NCBI GenBank assembly: GCA_014773175.1 | Contig: VXCM01003392.1 | Coordinates: forward strand, 1 to 64,000 | DNA length: 64,000 nucleotides | Reading direction: 5' to 3' | Origin: Lucifuga dentata | Lineage: Eukaryota > Chordata > Actinopteri > Ophidiiformes > Bythitidae | In this document: in pieces, positions 59,250-62,748 of the stretch | Numbering within the stretch: the first letter of the stretch is position 1 | Layout of the letters: every line of letters starts with the position of its first letter | The notes under the pieces: generated by a model | What the model was told of the DNA's origin: nothing | The model's database searches: none | Seen by the model: the letters and a program-made list of their open reading frames with translations, nothing else | Program-made: the position numbers and the translations under genes

Positions 59250-59909
59250 CCAGAGAGAGAGAGAGAAAAGCATTTACCTGTGCGCCTTTCTTTTTATAAA
59301 ACACGTTTTTAACCACAAACACTTACGTCCTCATCTTTTATAGGCCGGATAAATGTGAGAAAACTCCATTACGCAGTCTTAAAAGGTGTGATAAAGTGCT
59401 TCGGTATTGACATTTCTGACATAAAATGCATTTGTAGCCATCAAGGTGAGGCGGGTTAGGGTTTATCTGTGTGCTGCTGTGCGTCCAGCAACACAAAGCA
59501 AGAATATTACATTTTATATCCTCAATTATCGTTCGTTATCTTCCTTTGAGCCCTAAACTAAGAGAAATGAACAAAAGCAAGCACCTTAATAAAAAAAAAA
59601 AAAAAAAAANCGCATCTTTTTTTTTTTTCCTCTGCTGGTCTCAATACTCCTTAATAAATGTGTAGTATGACTAATAATATTGTATTGTGACACAGAGTGT
59701 GAGTTGCCCGCTGAAGAGGAGCTCTCATGAGGAATAACAGGTGAGAGGCAACAATGGTGCAAAATGATGCACAATGAATCACTATTCAGTTCAGCTGCCT
59801 GTTGTCAAGCCGCATGTATTCATACAAGCAGTCAACACCTACCAGTCTGAGTCAACGGAGCCACGGAGAGGACTTGGATGAAAAGGAACAATAGCAATCC
59901 ACACCGCAT
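3274..59909 (-). CDS. nrp1: neuropilin-1, exons 1-8 (5' part of gene)
   Basis: Neuropilin-1 is a single-pass cell-surface co-receptor for class 3 semaphorins and VEGF-A, acting with plexins and VEGF receptors in axon guidance and vessel growth. Eight exons join in phase (59843-59909, 58880-59054, 35143-35324, 27326-27553, 22815-22979, 17307-17538, 4109-4264, 3274-3418) and give about 428 residues: signal peptide 1-22, CUB a1 about 25-141, CUB a2 about 145-265, F5/8C b1 about 276-425. Exon 2 ends HFDLEDRDC, as in NRP1 rather than NRP2. Residues matching the human b1 C-end-rule pocket are all present (Y298, W302, T317, D321, S347, T350, Y354), as are a2 calcium-site acids E193, D207 and D248. 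Glycosylation sequons NFT, NYT and NWS match human positions. Neuropilins are about 920 residues, so b2, MAM, membrane and tail exons lie outside the window. Teleosts can have two nrp1 copies; a or b cannot be decided. Confidence 0.96.
3419..4108 (-). other. nrp1: nrp1 intron 7
   Basis: 690 bp between exons 7 and 8. It contains an (AG)n tract at 3669-3709 and poly-T with N at 3743. Nothing else recognisable. Confidence 0.9.
4109..4264 (-). CDS. nrp1: nrp1 exon 7: middle of F5/8C b1
   Basis: Fifty-two codons in phase 0: VDLGFLRFVTAIGTQGAIS, RETKKHYFVRSYKVDLS, SNGEDWVTVKEG. It supplies pocket residues S347, T350 and Y354. The acceptor is TGTCTCCAG and the donor AGAAA|GTAGGT. The GTQGAIS-x-ETKK motif is a hallmark of neuropilin b domains. 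Confidence 0.97.
4426..5309 (-). mobile_element. older, diverged TTAA-type MITE with a nested insertion
   Basis: TTAA at both ends and recognisable terminal repeats, but many substitutions relative to the other copies (CATGTTTGAACCCAATATAT, GTCAGTAATGTGTATG). A 292-bp insertion at 4847-5138 interrupts it; without it the copy is about 576 bp, the family length. Confidence 0.75.
4847..5138. mobile_element. retroposon-like insertion nested in a MITE
   Basis: Flanked by a perfect 16-bp direct repeat CTACAAGTTGATTTTA (4831-4846 and 5139-5154) that exists once in intact MITE copies, so the insertion breakpoints are exact. AT-rich, without terminal inverted repeats. The long target duplication fits LINE-mediated retroposition. 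The family is not recognised. Confidence 0.6.
5990..6571 (+). mobile_element. L2/CR1-like LINE 3' end
   Basis: Around 6020-6166 the plus strand reads SFHPLFNQFEVLKSGRRY and, one frame shifted, FKRSFTPTAINILNSAK and a stop. This is the C-terminal signature of fish L2-like LINE ORF2. A 3' UTR follows, ending AATTTCCCTTCGTGGGATCA and a TATCTTA tail. Frameshifted and dead. It contains a (TAAGC)7 array at 6295-6329. Confidence 0.65.
6295..6329. repeat. (TAAGC)n pentanucleotide array
   Basis: About seven uninterrupted copies of a 5-bp unit (AGCTAAGCTAAGCTAAGC) inside the LINE 3' UTR. Confidence 0.9.
6670..7165. mobile_element. degenerate LINE/SINE-type 3' end (minus orientation)
   Basis: Begins with (AATAAT)n and ACTTTATTTATATAGCACTT, the reverse of a common fish retroposon tail (AAGTGCTATATAAATAAAGT). 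The following 450 bp, read on the minus strand, give a broken open frame. Assignment to a named family is not possible here. Confidence 0.45.
7498..8086 (+). mobile_element. TTAA-type MITE, full copy
   Basis: 589 bp, TTAA at both ends, both terminal repeats intact. Standard architecture: left arm with CCTACCTTCCAGACCTCC, then GGGGAATATAGTCCC, then an internal TTTAAAGGACTGTGACTTCA motif, then the right arm. Confidence 0.9.
10301..10425. other. unmerged assembly overlap (62 bp x2)
   Basis: Identical 62-bp copies around the N at 10363. The same pattern, with 62-84 bp, is seen at 19515, 21233, 36343, 47808, 53243 and 60589. Confidence 0.9.
10547..11120 (+). mobile_element. TTAA-type MITE, near-complete copy
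   Basis: The standard architecture with a mutated left target site (TGAA instead of TTAA) and a short loss in the left terminal repeat after GTTACTTACAGTCA. The right end GGACCTTTAA is kept. Confidence 0.85.
13020..13372 (+). mobile_element. L2/CR1-like LINE 3' end
   Basis: Plus-strand translation near 13052-13138 gives EHIDLLPSGRRYRTQRARV and SFLPVAVDKLN, the LLPSGRRY...SFLP...LN signature of fish L2-like LINE C-termini. An AT-rich 3' UTR ends ACATTTAATAAACTTTGAAC. Confidence 0.65.
13385..13925 (+). mobile_element. second LINE 3' end
   Basis: Around 13416-13508 it reads YYKLPEDVRLEAMLAAF and KSKLKTHLFGVVFN then a stop, a motif shared by C-termini of fish non-LTR retrotransposons. The 3' end GCTATATAAATAAACTTGCC is followed by a short CTTGC-type tail. 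It abuts the LINE fragment at 13020 in the same orientation. Confidence 0.55.
14720..14911 (+). mobile_element. TTAA-type MITE, internally deleted miniature (192 bp)
   Basis: Both ends and TTAA sites are present but the centre is gone: the left arm stops at TTTTTCCTACC and runs directly into the right terminal repeat. Confidence 0.85.
15055..15319 (+). mobile_element. old TTAA-type MITE relative, right part
   Basis: The right end reads GGCTCAAACATGCAAAACTA then GGTCCTTTAA, and the inside has CAGGGAATACAGTCCC, a diverged form of the family's GGGGAATATAGTCCC. The left limit is uncertain. Confidence 0.5.
16418..16793. repeat. 31/34-bp minisatellite with an inverted terminal unit
   Basis: About ten tandem units of GCAGTAAGCTAGCTAGCGAG followed by CTAACAGAAGAAGA. 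Units are 31 or 34 bp; the difference is a lost GAA-type triplet. The last part, from about 16757, is a unit in reverse orientation (GCTAGCTTACTGCTCTTCTT), so the array ends in a hairpin. Confidence 0.9.
17307..17538 (-). CDS. nrp1: nrp1 exon 6: first part of F5/8C b1 (split by assembly duplication)
   Basis: Encodes FACMEPLGMESGEIPLD, ISASSQYNSNWSPERSRL, NYPENGWTPSDD and REWIQ. It holds ligand-pocket residues Y298, W302, T317 and D321. The acceptor is TTCTGACAG and the donor ATACAG|GTCAGA. As assembled the exon is 232 nt and out of frame, because 64 bp (17337-17400) are repeated after an N at 17401 (17402-17465). Counting one copy only gives 167 nt, 55 codons plus two bases, exactly the phase required. 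This looks like two unmerged contig ends, not a biological frameshift. Confidence 0.94.
17337..17465. other. unmerged assembly overlap (64 bp x2) inside nrp1 exon 6
   Basis: 17337-17400 equals 17402-17465 with an N between. It adds 65 bases to exon 6 and breaks its frame. Confidence 0.93.
17690..18085 (+). mobile_element. L2/CR1-like LINE 3' end
   Basis: Plus-strand reading near 17715-17825 gives CRDLLPSDRRLPKFSTVK and FYRSSFIPKSIHLLN, the fish L2-like C-terminal signature. The 3' UTR ends GAGATAATAAAGTTGTCTTG. Confidence 0.65.
20193..20769 (-). mobile_element. TTAA-type MITE, full copy
   Basis: 577 bp with TTAA at both ends and intact terminal repeats; reverse standard architecture. Confidence 0.9.
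22122..22512. mobile_element. TTAA-type MITE, palindromic subfamily, deleted copy
   Basis: TTAA at both ends. The left arm is followed by the central hairpin (GATCTGAAAATGCTTC ... GGAAGCATTTTCAGAT) and then directly by the outer right repeat, so most of the right arm is missing. Confidence 0.8.
22815..22979 (-). CDS. nrp1: nrp1 exon 5: end of CUB a2 and a2-b1 linker
   Basis: Encodes GPHIGRYCGKTSPGR, then GILSM, TTDGAITKEGFSANYT, and a linker RERSLPPGHM. The third a2 calcium-site acid is D248. The linker is about three residues longer than in human NRP1, which restores near-human numbering in b1. The acceptor is CTCCCCTCCAG and the donor CATGG|GTGAGG, phase 1 in and 1 out. Confidence 0.96.
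23967..24484. mobile_element. hAT-like MITE
   Basis: The ends are TAGAGATGAGCCAGATACTT and GGTGTACTTGCTCATCCCTA, inverted copies of each other, with an 8-bp ATATATAT on both sides. The 8-bp target duplication and TAGGGATGAGC-type ends fit hAT elements, but the duplication lies in AT-rich microsatellite DNA, so it is weak evidence. Another end of the same family starts at about 24637. Confidence 0.55.
24485..24640. repeat. (TA)n / (CA)n compound microsatellite
   Basis: Alternating TA, CACA and TGTG blocks between two ends of the hAT-like MITE. Confidence 0.85.
24999..25133. other. unmerged assembly overlap (67 bp x2)
   Basis: Identical 67-bp copies on each side of the N at 25066. Confidence 0.9.
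26095..26313. other. unmerged assembly overlap (109 bp x2)
   Basis: 26095-26203 and 26205-26313 are the same apart from one C/T difference; N at 26204. Confidence 0.9.
26691..27241. mobile_element. MITE with repeated sub-terminal motif
   Basis: The ends are inverted copies: GAGCCTCTAAGGGGACATGG on the left and CCATGTCACTTTAGGAGCTC on the right, extended by matching purine-rich stretches. Inside, ACTTTTGCGAGATAATGCAA recurs about seven times in diverged form on the left and twice or more inverted on the right. The family is not assigned; target duplication is not clear. Confidence 0.65.
27326..27553 (-). CDS. nrp1: nrp1 exon 4: first part of CUB a2
   Basis: Encodes PECSRNFTAPTGVIQTPGFP, then EKYPNNLDC, and ends CRYDWLEIWDGLPA. 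The acceptor is CCCCCTTCAG and the donor GCAG|GTGAGG. E193 and D207 of the assembled protein match two of the calcium-coordinating acids of the human a2 domain. The NFT sequon aligns with a known human glycosylation site. The length of 228 nt keeps phase 1 in and phase 1 out. Confidence 0.97.
28819..28874. repeat. (CA)n microsatellite
   Basis: About 28 uninterrupted CA units in nrp1 intron 3. Confidence 0.95.
29580..30173 (-). mobile_element. TTAA-type MITE, full copy
   Basis: 594 bp, TTAA at both ends, reverse standard architecture; the GATTGTCAG motif is duplicated in the right repeat. It ends 33 bp before the candidate plus-strand coding segment at 30206. Confidence 0.9.
30206..30424 (+). 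CDS. candidate coding exon of an unidentified nested gene (exon A)
   Basis: An open stretch on the strand opposite nrp1, inside intron 3. It reads TLLIILMENISSCVRHT, SLHTLHAVLSYGDMSDF, TRLISDRKRLEVLMRVK and LCLEGK, then AAG|GTGTGT as a possible donor. Roughly three quarters of the codons end in G or C, unlike the AT-rich intron around it, which points to coding selection now or recently. The 5' limit is unclear: no good acceptor is visible, and a TTAA-type transposon ends at 30173, so the exon may be truncated. I do not recognise the family. It could also be a decayed gene fragment. Confidence 0.3.
31027..31275 (+). CDS. candidate terminal exon of the same unidentified nested gene (exon B)
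   Basis: After GACATGGCAG, an open frame of 82 codons ends in TAG: RNMADYRMDSNQSHPT, FHKRCCFVFPVSFVDPMRQ, YVQEILRLKDKNREMES, then a very basic helical tail (KERERRRRRE, PKRRSTRRSSSI). The phase is 0, matching exon A, so the two could splice across a 602-bp intron holding (GT)n. The middle is predicted coiled-coil-like by its heptad spacing of L, I and charged residues. The family is not recognised. No clear polyadenylation signal follows. Possible alternatives are a pseudogene or chance. Confidence 0.3.
   Translation, partial: RNMADYRMDSNQSHPTIFHKRCCFVFPVSFVDPMRQYVQEILRLKDKNREMESLKLKERERRRRREVLAEPKRRSTRRSSSI
31414..32000. repeat. cluster of (CA)n microsatellites
   Basis: CA tracts at 31414-31456, 31584-31610, 31751-31780 and 31898-32000. 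The last contains an N at 31942 with the flank ACAATTCATGTTGGTACACT on both sides, again an unmerged overlap. Confidence 0.9.
32465..33182. repeat. 137-bp tandem duplication split by a transposon
   Basis: A segment TATGAGATAAATTAGAGACT ... TTTAAATCTCTAGT is present before (about 32465-32603) and after (33045-33182) the Tigger-like MITE. The MITE sits exactly at the junction, at a TA. Confidence 0.75.
32604..33044. mobile_element. Tigger/pogo-like MITE, copy 1
   Basis: The ends are CAGGCAGTCCCAGGGTTACG and its inverted form CGTAAGTCGGGGACTGCCTG, next to TA. It contains a short minus-strand open stretch beginning MPPKRKSGFL, reminiscent of the start of Tigger/CENP-B-like transposases, so it is probably a deletion derivative. 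A poly-A tract with an N at 32788 interrupts it. Confidence 0.7.
34411..34988 (+). mobile_element. TTAA-type MITE, full copy
   Basis: 578 bp, standard architecture. The left site is mutated (GTAAAAGCACC), the right end GGTCCTTTAA is normal. It ends 155 bp before nrp1 exon 3. Confidence 0.88.
35143..35324 (-). CDS. nrp1: nrp1 exon 3: second half of CUB a1
   Basis: Encodes 60 whole codons starting YDYVEVLNGG and containing GKYCGKIAPSP and FVSDYETHGAGFSVRYE, the most conserved part of the neuropilin a1 domain. The acceptor is TTTTCCGCCAG and the donor ACAG|GTGAGT. Phase 2 in and phase 1 out agree with its neighbours. This domain, with b1, makes contact with the semaphorin Sema domain in the known family. 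Confidence 0.97.
36063..36470. repeat. unclassified interspersed repeat, copy 1
   Basis: Shares CTATAAAG-type start, AGAACCCGG(C/A)(A/G)CTGTATGAAG, GTTCAGGAGCCAAGGA-like, GGCAGGATACGCTCC and AGCTCATGAGGACGTGCAGA with the copy at 42147. The segment 36281-36342 is repeated after the N at 36343 (assembly overlap). No inverted ends or coding were seen. Confidence 0.6.
37462..37528. other. assembly gap of 67 N after a poly-C run
   Basis: About 45 C residues (37417-37461) run into the gap and (TG)n follows it. The true length is unknown. Such a C/G run is hard to sequence and could form a quadruplex or i-motif. Confidence 0.98.
38569..38856 (-). mobile_element. TTAA-type MITE, truncated (right half)
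   Basis: Starts at CTTTTTATTGCGCTGAAATG in the middle of the element and runs to the right terminal repeat and TTAA (38853-38856). Confidence 0.85.
39612..40198 (+). mobile_element. TTAA-type MITE, best-preserved copy
   Basis: 587 bp. TTAA|AGGACCATACC at the left, GGTATGGTCCT|TTAA at the right; terminal inverted repeats of about 85 bp. An internal TTTAAAGGACCGTGACTTCA at about 39965 repeats the terminal motif. No open frame of meaningful length that is conserved between copies, so non-autonomous. TTAAAGG ends with TTAA duplication fit the T2/Kolobok group; piggyBac also uses TTAA but has different ends. Confidence 0.92.
41584..41633. repeat. (CA)n microsatellite
   Basis: About 25 CA units; further shorter CA tracts lie at 41317-41344 and 41456-41474. 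Confidence 0.95.
42147..43040. repeat. unclassified interspersed repeat, copy 2 (interrupted)
   Basis: Matches the repeat at 36063 on both flanks (AGAACCCGGAGCTGTATGAA on the left, AGCTCATGAGGACGTGCAGA on the right), but is split by about 515 bp of different DNA at 42364-42877. GTGGCAGGATACGCTCCAG is tandemly repeated at the left edge. Confidence 0.65.
42364..42877. mobile_element. unclassified inserted element with inverted TATACCCCGG motifs
   Basis: Identified because it splits a repeat that is continuous at 36063. Both halves carry several copies of a motif near CCCGGGTATAGTCTGG in opposite orientations, giving a partly palindromic structure, as sub-terminal repeats of some DNA transposons do. 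The ends are only weakly inverted. It contains GGGTTAGGGTTAG. Confidence 0.45.
43174..43505. mobile_element. Tigger/pogo-like MITE, copy 2
   Basis: TA|CAGGCAGTCCCCGGGTTACG at the left and TAAGTTGGGAACTACCTG|TA at the right. 332 bp, shorter than the other two copies and lacking the poly-T/A centre. Confidence 0.75.
44101..44201. repeat. (CA)n(TA)n microsatellite, duplicated at N
   Basis: A CA tract followed by TATATATATAGAAA appears twice around the N at 44152. Confidence 0.9.
44808..45394 (-). mobile_element. TTAA-type MITE, full copy
   Basis: 587 bp with TTAA at both ends, reverse standard architecture, very close to the copy at 39612 read from the other strand. Confidence 0.9.
46885..47023. 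repeat. (CTAT)n / (CATC)n tetranucleotide array
   Basis: Mixed ATCT, ATCC, CACC and TACC units over about 140 bp. Confidence 0.9.
47123..47552. mobile_element. Tc1/mariner-like MITE
   Basis: TA|CACTACAGGCCAGAAGTTTG at the left and CAAATGTCTGGCCTGTAGTG|TA at the right, inverted repeats of each other, with further inverted similarity inside. 430 bp; TA target duplication and AAGTTTGAGGCC-type ends fit fish Tc1-like elements. No transposase frame. Confidence 0.75.
48863..49480. mobile_element. TTAA-type MITE, palindromic subfamily
   Basis: 618 bp, TTAA at both ends. The right half is the inverted left half; the centre is a hairpin (TGATCTGAAAATGCTTCCT ... GGAAGCATTTTCAGATCA, 49109-49184). The standard GGGGAATATAGTCCC segment is absent. 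Confidence 0.88.
50747..51412. mobile_element. TTAA-type MITE, palindromic subfamily, complete
   Basis: 666 bp, TTAA at both ends, arms of about 300 bp in inverted orientation around a central hairpin (51045-51122). The most complete example of this architecture in the window. Confidence 0.9.
52578..52621. repeat. (TATC)11 tetranucleotide array
   Basis: Uninterrupted TATC units; (CTCT)n and (TA)n/(CA)n arrays follow to 52740. Confidence 0.95.
52746..53167. mobile_element. Tigger/pogo-like MITE, copy 3
   Basis: TA|CAGGCAGTCCCCAACTTATG on the left and ATAACCCAGGGACTGCTTG|TA on the right. It is inverted relative to copy 1 inside and retains MPPKCKSGFLCI on the plus strand at about 53020. It lies between CA/TA microsatellites. 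Confidence 0.75.
54536..55057. repeat. 18-bp minisatellite, 29 units, open in several frames
   Basis: Tandem AAGCTAGCTTCAGGTAAT and close variants. Because 18 is a multiple of three and the unit lacks stops in these frames, both strands show open frames (six-residue repeats such as KLASGN on plus, LPEASL on minus). Variant order shows a higher-order repeat: a six-unit, 108-bp block occurs twice in succession. I see no reason to call it a gene. Confidence 0.93.
58839..58872. repeat. (GA)n microsatellite next to nrp1 exon 2 donor
   Basis: About 17 GA units (CT on the coding strand) ending 7 bases from the first intron base at 58879. Confidence 0.95.
58880..59054 (-). CDS. nrp1: nrp1 exon 2: first half of CUB a1
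   Basis: Encodes the start of the first CUB domain: KCGDNILINN, then the CUB signature YLTSPGYP, and NFNPHFDLEDRDC at the end. The acceptor is TTGCTTTGCAG and the donor is AA|GTAAGA; the Lys codon is split 2+1 with exon 3. The length, 175 nt, fits phase 1 in and phase 2 out. A (CT)n tract on the coding strand begins about 8 bases into the following intron. Confidence 0.96.
59055..59842 (-). other. nrp1: nrp1 intron 1 (788 bp)
   Basis: Short first coding intron. Contains poly-A tracts at about 59220-59247 and 59591-59609 with an N at 59610. No element recognised. Confidence 0.9.
59843..59909 (-). CDS. nrp1: nrp1 exon 1: start codon and signal peptide
   Basis: The exon encodes 22 residues starting MRCGLLLFLF, a short basic start followed by a hydrophobic core, as expected for a secretory signal peptide. 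It ends in phase 1 before GTAGGT; the last G joins AT of exon 2 to make Asp, directly before KCGD. I chose the ATG at 59909 because it gives a normal-length signal peptide and has A at -3. An in-frame upstream ATG at 60029 would add 40 residues that do not look like neuropilin. Alternatively, a pyrimidine-rich tract ending in TTTACAG (acceptor at 59935) suggests the 5' UTR may be spliced just upstream, which would remove that ATG from the mRNA. Confidence 0.85.
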
Positions 59910-60349
59910 CCTGACAATACACAAAACACACAATCTGTAAAGGAAAAAAGAAAATAACAAAAAGATGCAGAGAAAATCTCCTCCTCTGGGTTTCCTTCCC
60001 AAGTCAAAAATCACCGGAAAATGTCTCAAAGTAAGAGAAATTGCTGTGATTGCTGTAGGGTTCCCAGCATCCTCCGAGCTTCAGCACCGGATACCTGCGT
60101 CTGTCAGGGAACAACTTGCCATCTCCCGAAAAATAATCCAAACGCTGAAAAGAGACGAGGACCGAAAAGTGAAAATCCGCTCGTCAAAAGTGGGCAGCGA
60201 TGCGTTTTCACCCGCCGATCAAACCGAACACTTCTGATACCAAACTGGCGCGTCAGACGTACTTCCAAGAAGAAAATAAAAATCACTAGTTAACCGGTAT
60301 TCAGAGGAAACCGACCACGGAGAACATCAGAGCACCGGCTGATCTTTTT

Positions 60350-60720
60350 ACTCCTTATTTCAGTTTCAGCCCTCCGCCTCTTTCTCCGTCTCTCAGCGCT
60401 GACTGACTGACCGACGCAGCAGAAATGTCAGGAATACGAGCAAGCCGTGAAAGTAAAACGGCGGAATTTCCACTCCCCAAATTCCTGCTCCAGACGCCAG
60501 AGCGCAACCAGCGACCGGCAGCGACGAGAGGCTGGAGCAAACTGACACCGGTGCGCTGCGCCCTCTGCGCGCCAGACGCAGAGAGGGANGAGAGGCTGGA
60601 GCAAACTGACACCGGTGCGCTGCGCCCTCTGCGCGCCAGACGCAGAGAGGGAGCCCAGCGCGCACGCAAACTCAGACTGGCACGAGGTGTGGACAGTGTG
60701 TGTGTGTGTGTGTGCGTGTG
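60350..60720 (-). promoter_or_regulatory. nrp1: putative nrp1 promoter / 5' UTR region
   Basis: This stretch is clearly richer in G+C and CpG than the surrounding AT-rich DNA and lies 450-800 bp upstream of the nrp1 start codon, as expected for a CpG-type promoter and first-exon region. I see no convincing TATA box. The segment 60526-60588 is repeated at 60590-60652 around an N at 60589, so real promoter spacing is about 64 bp shorter. The transcription start is not visible. Confidence 0.4.
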
Positions 60721-61259
60721 TGTAGAAGGAGCCGGAGTGAGTCCAAATATGATCAGGCTGTATTATAATGGAAATCAGAAAAGATATATTCCTAATTAAA
60801 AAAAAAAAAAAAAAAAAAAATCCAGCAGTCCGACAAATGATCCCGTCAAAGTGTAATTTTTGGTGAACCACATGATAATTAGTCTGATAGAGCAAATATG
60901 CTCATCAGTTATTTATCCACTTTGTCCCCTTGTGACTGACGCAGGAAGTTTATATTAAAGGTTGCTGGTTCAAAACCATGAAGCAGCTGAGAGAATGTGA
61001 TTCAAGTTAACTGACAACACTCCCATCCCTTAAAATGCCACTGAGCAAAGCACTTCAAGTGGCATGTCACCATGGTAACCAGTTGAAGTTTGTAGTTGCA
61101 CTCGTCACCTGTCAGGTGTAATTATGTAAATTAGAGTTTGCCTATTCAGCAAACATTCCCTTAGATAAATAAAGATAAAAATGTGATTATCAGACACTTA
61201 TAAGAGACATTTATGACTCACACGCTGTACTAATGCAAAGTAATTTATAGCTGAACACT

Positions 61260-61848
61260 TTAAAGGACCATACCGGCCATTCTGCATGTTTGAGCCTAAT
61301 AGGCTATATTCAATTTTCATGTTACTGACAATCATTTCCAAAAGGATAAAACCATATTTCAGCTTTCCTGATATTTTGCTAAATCTCTTAATCTTTCAAA
61401 ATCAAATATTCAAGCGATACCACCTTAAAAGCCACCTTAAAAATCCATGTTTCTCCTGCTAATAGTTACACAGCCTTATGAAGTCATGGTCCTTTAAATT
61501 TTTCCATAAACGCAGGTCTTCTTTGGGACTATATTCCCTGGTGGAGACATATATTTACTCTTTTTATTGCGCTTAAATGCTAAAATTATGTAACTTCTAA
61601 AAAAAAAACCTGAATACACGTCTTGTTGGTGATGATGGATTACCTATCCCAAGAACGTTTACAGTATCAACAAGTTGATTTTAATAGCAGAATGAACTGA
61701 AACCAATGGAGGTCTGGAAGGTAGGAAAAACATTTTTAATTCACCGTTCCAGTAGTATGCTTTGGGAAATGATTGTCAGTAACGTTACATGTATGAAAAT
61801 TGAATATATTAGGCTCAAACATGCAAAATGGACGGTATGGTCCTTTAA
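61260..61848 (-). mobile_element. TTAA-type MITE, full copy
   Basis: 589 bp upstream of nrp1, TTAA at both ends, reverse standard architecture; a small tandem duplication (CCACCTTAAAA) lies near 61425. Confidence 0.9.
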
Positions 61849-62360
61849 GTCTCTTTTTGTTCTCTTCTTTGCAAACAAGGGCTGTTTGGTGGATGTCAGC
61901 ACTCCCAGTCAGAGCCAAATGAAATCCTCACCGAGGATCTGTGTCTGCAGTTTAATCACTTCTCCAGCTGCTAACATTATGTCCTGCTGCACAGGAGGAG
62001 ATGGGAACAAAAAAAAAAAAAAAAAAAAAAACATAATAGTGCTAAATTTCATTTTAAATCAGGCTAAATATAGGTAGAGTACAGCAAAATAGAAGACAGA
62101 GAAATGCATACAGAGAAGAGGGATGTGTGTGTGTGGTGTGCATGAGTGTGGTGTCTTGTCTTGCGTAGATGTTACAGGCAGAAAGAAAAAGAAACACATG
62201 CACACACACACACACACTTCACTTCTACAAAGCATAAATGAAGCAAGAAACATACTTCCCTTGATATTTATAATCAAAACCCAAACTCAAACCATTTCCA
62301 TAAGTGTCCTAATTATCATGATCACCAAATGCAACTGGGTGTTACAGGAATGTGAGCATC

Positions 62361-62395
<35 letters not shown>

Positions 62396-62397
<2 letters not shown>

Positions 62398-62748
62398 AAA
62401 GGACCATACCACCCATTTTGCATGAGCCTAACATATTCAATTTTCATACACGTAACGTTACTGACAATCATTCCCAAAGCATACTACTGGAATGGTGAAT
62501 TACAAATGTTTTTCCTACCTTCCAGACCACCATTGGTTTCAGTTCATTCTGGTACACTATTGAAATCAACTTGTTGATGCTTGAAACTTCTTGGGATAGG
62601 TAATCCATCATCATGAATGACATGTATATTCAGTTTTTTTGTTTTTTTTTTAATTTTGTAATTTTAGCATTTAAGTGCAATAAAAAGCATGAAGAGTGAA
62701 TGTATGTCTCCACTGAGGAATATAATCCCAAAAGAAGACCTGCAGAAG
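62396..62748 (+). mobile_element. TTAA-type MITE, left half only
   Basis: Begins TTAAAGGACCATACCACC directly after a (TG)n tract and runs to AAGAAGACCTGCAGAAGTC; the right half is missing. Confidence 0.85.

Noticed and set aside
1706..62577. Recurring open frames beginning MEVWKVGKTFLIHRSS or MIVSNVTCMK
   Set aside because: They are translations of the TTAA-type MITE and its terminal repeats, present in many copies and both orientations, with variable ends.
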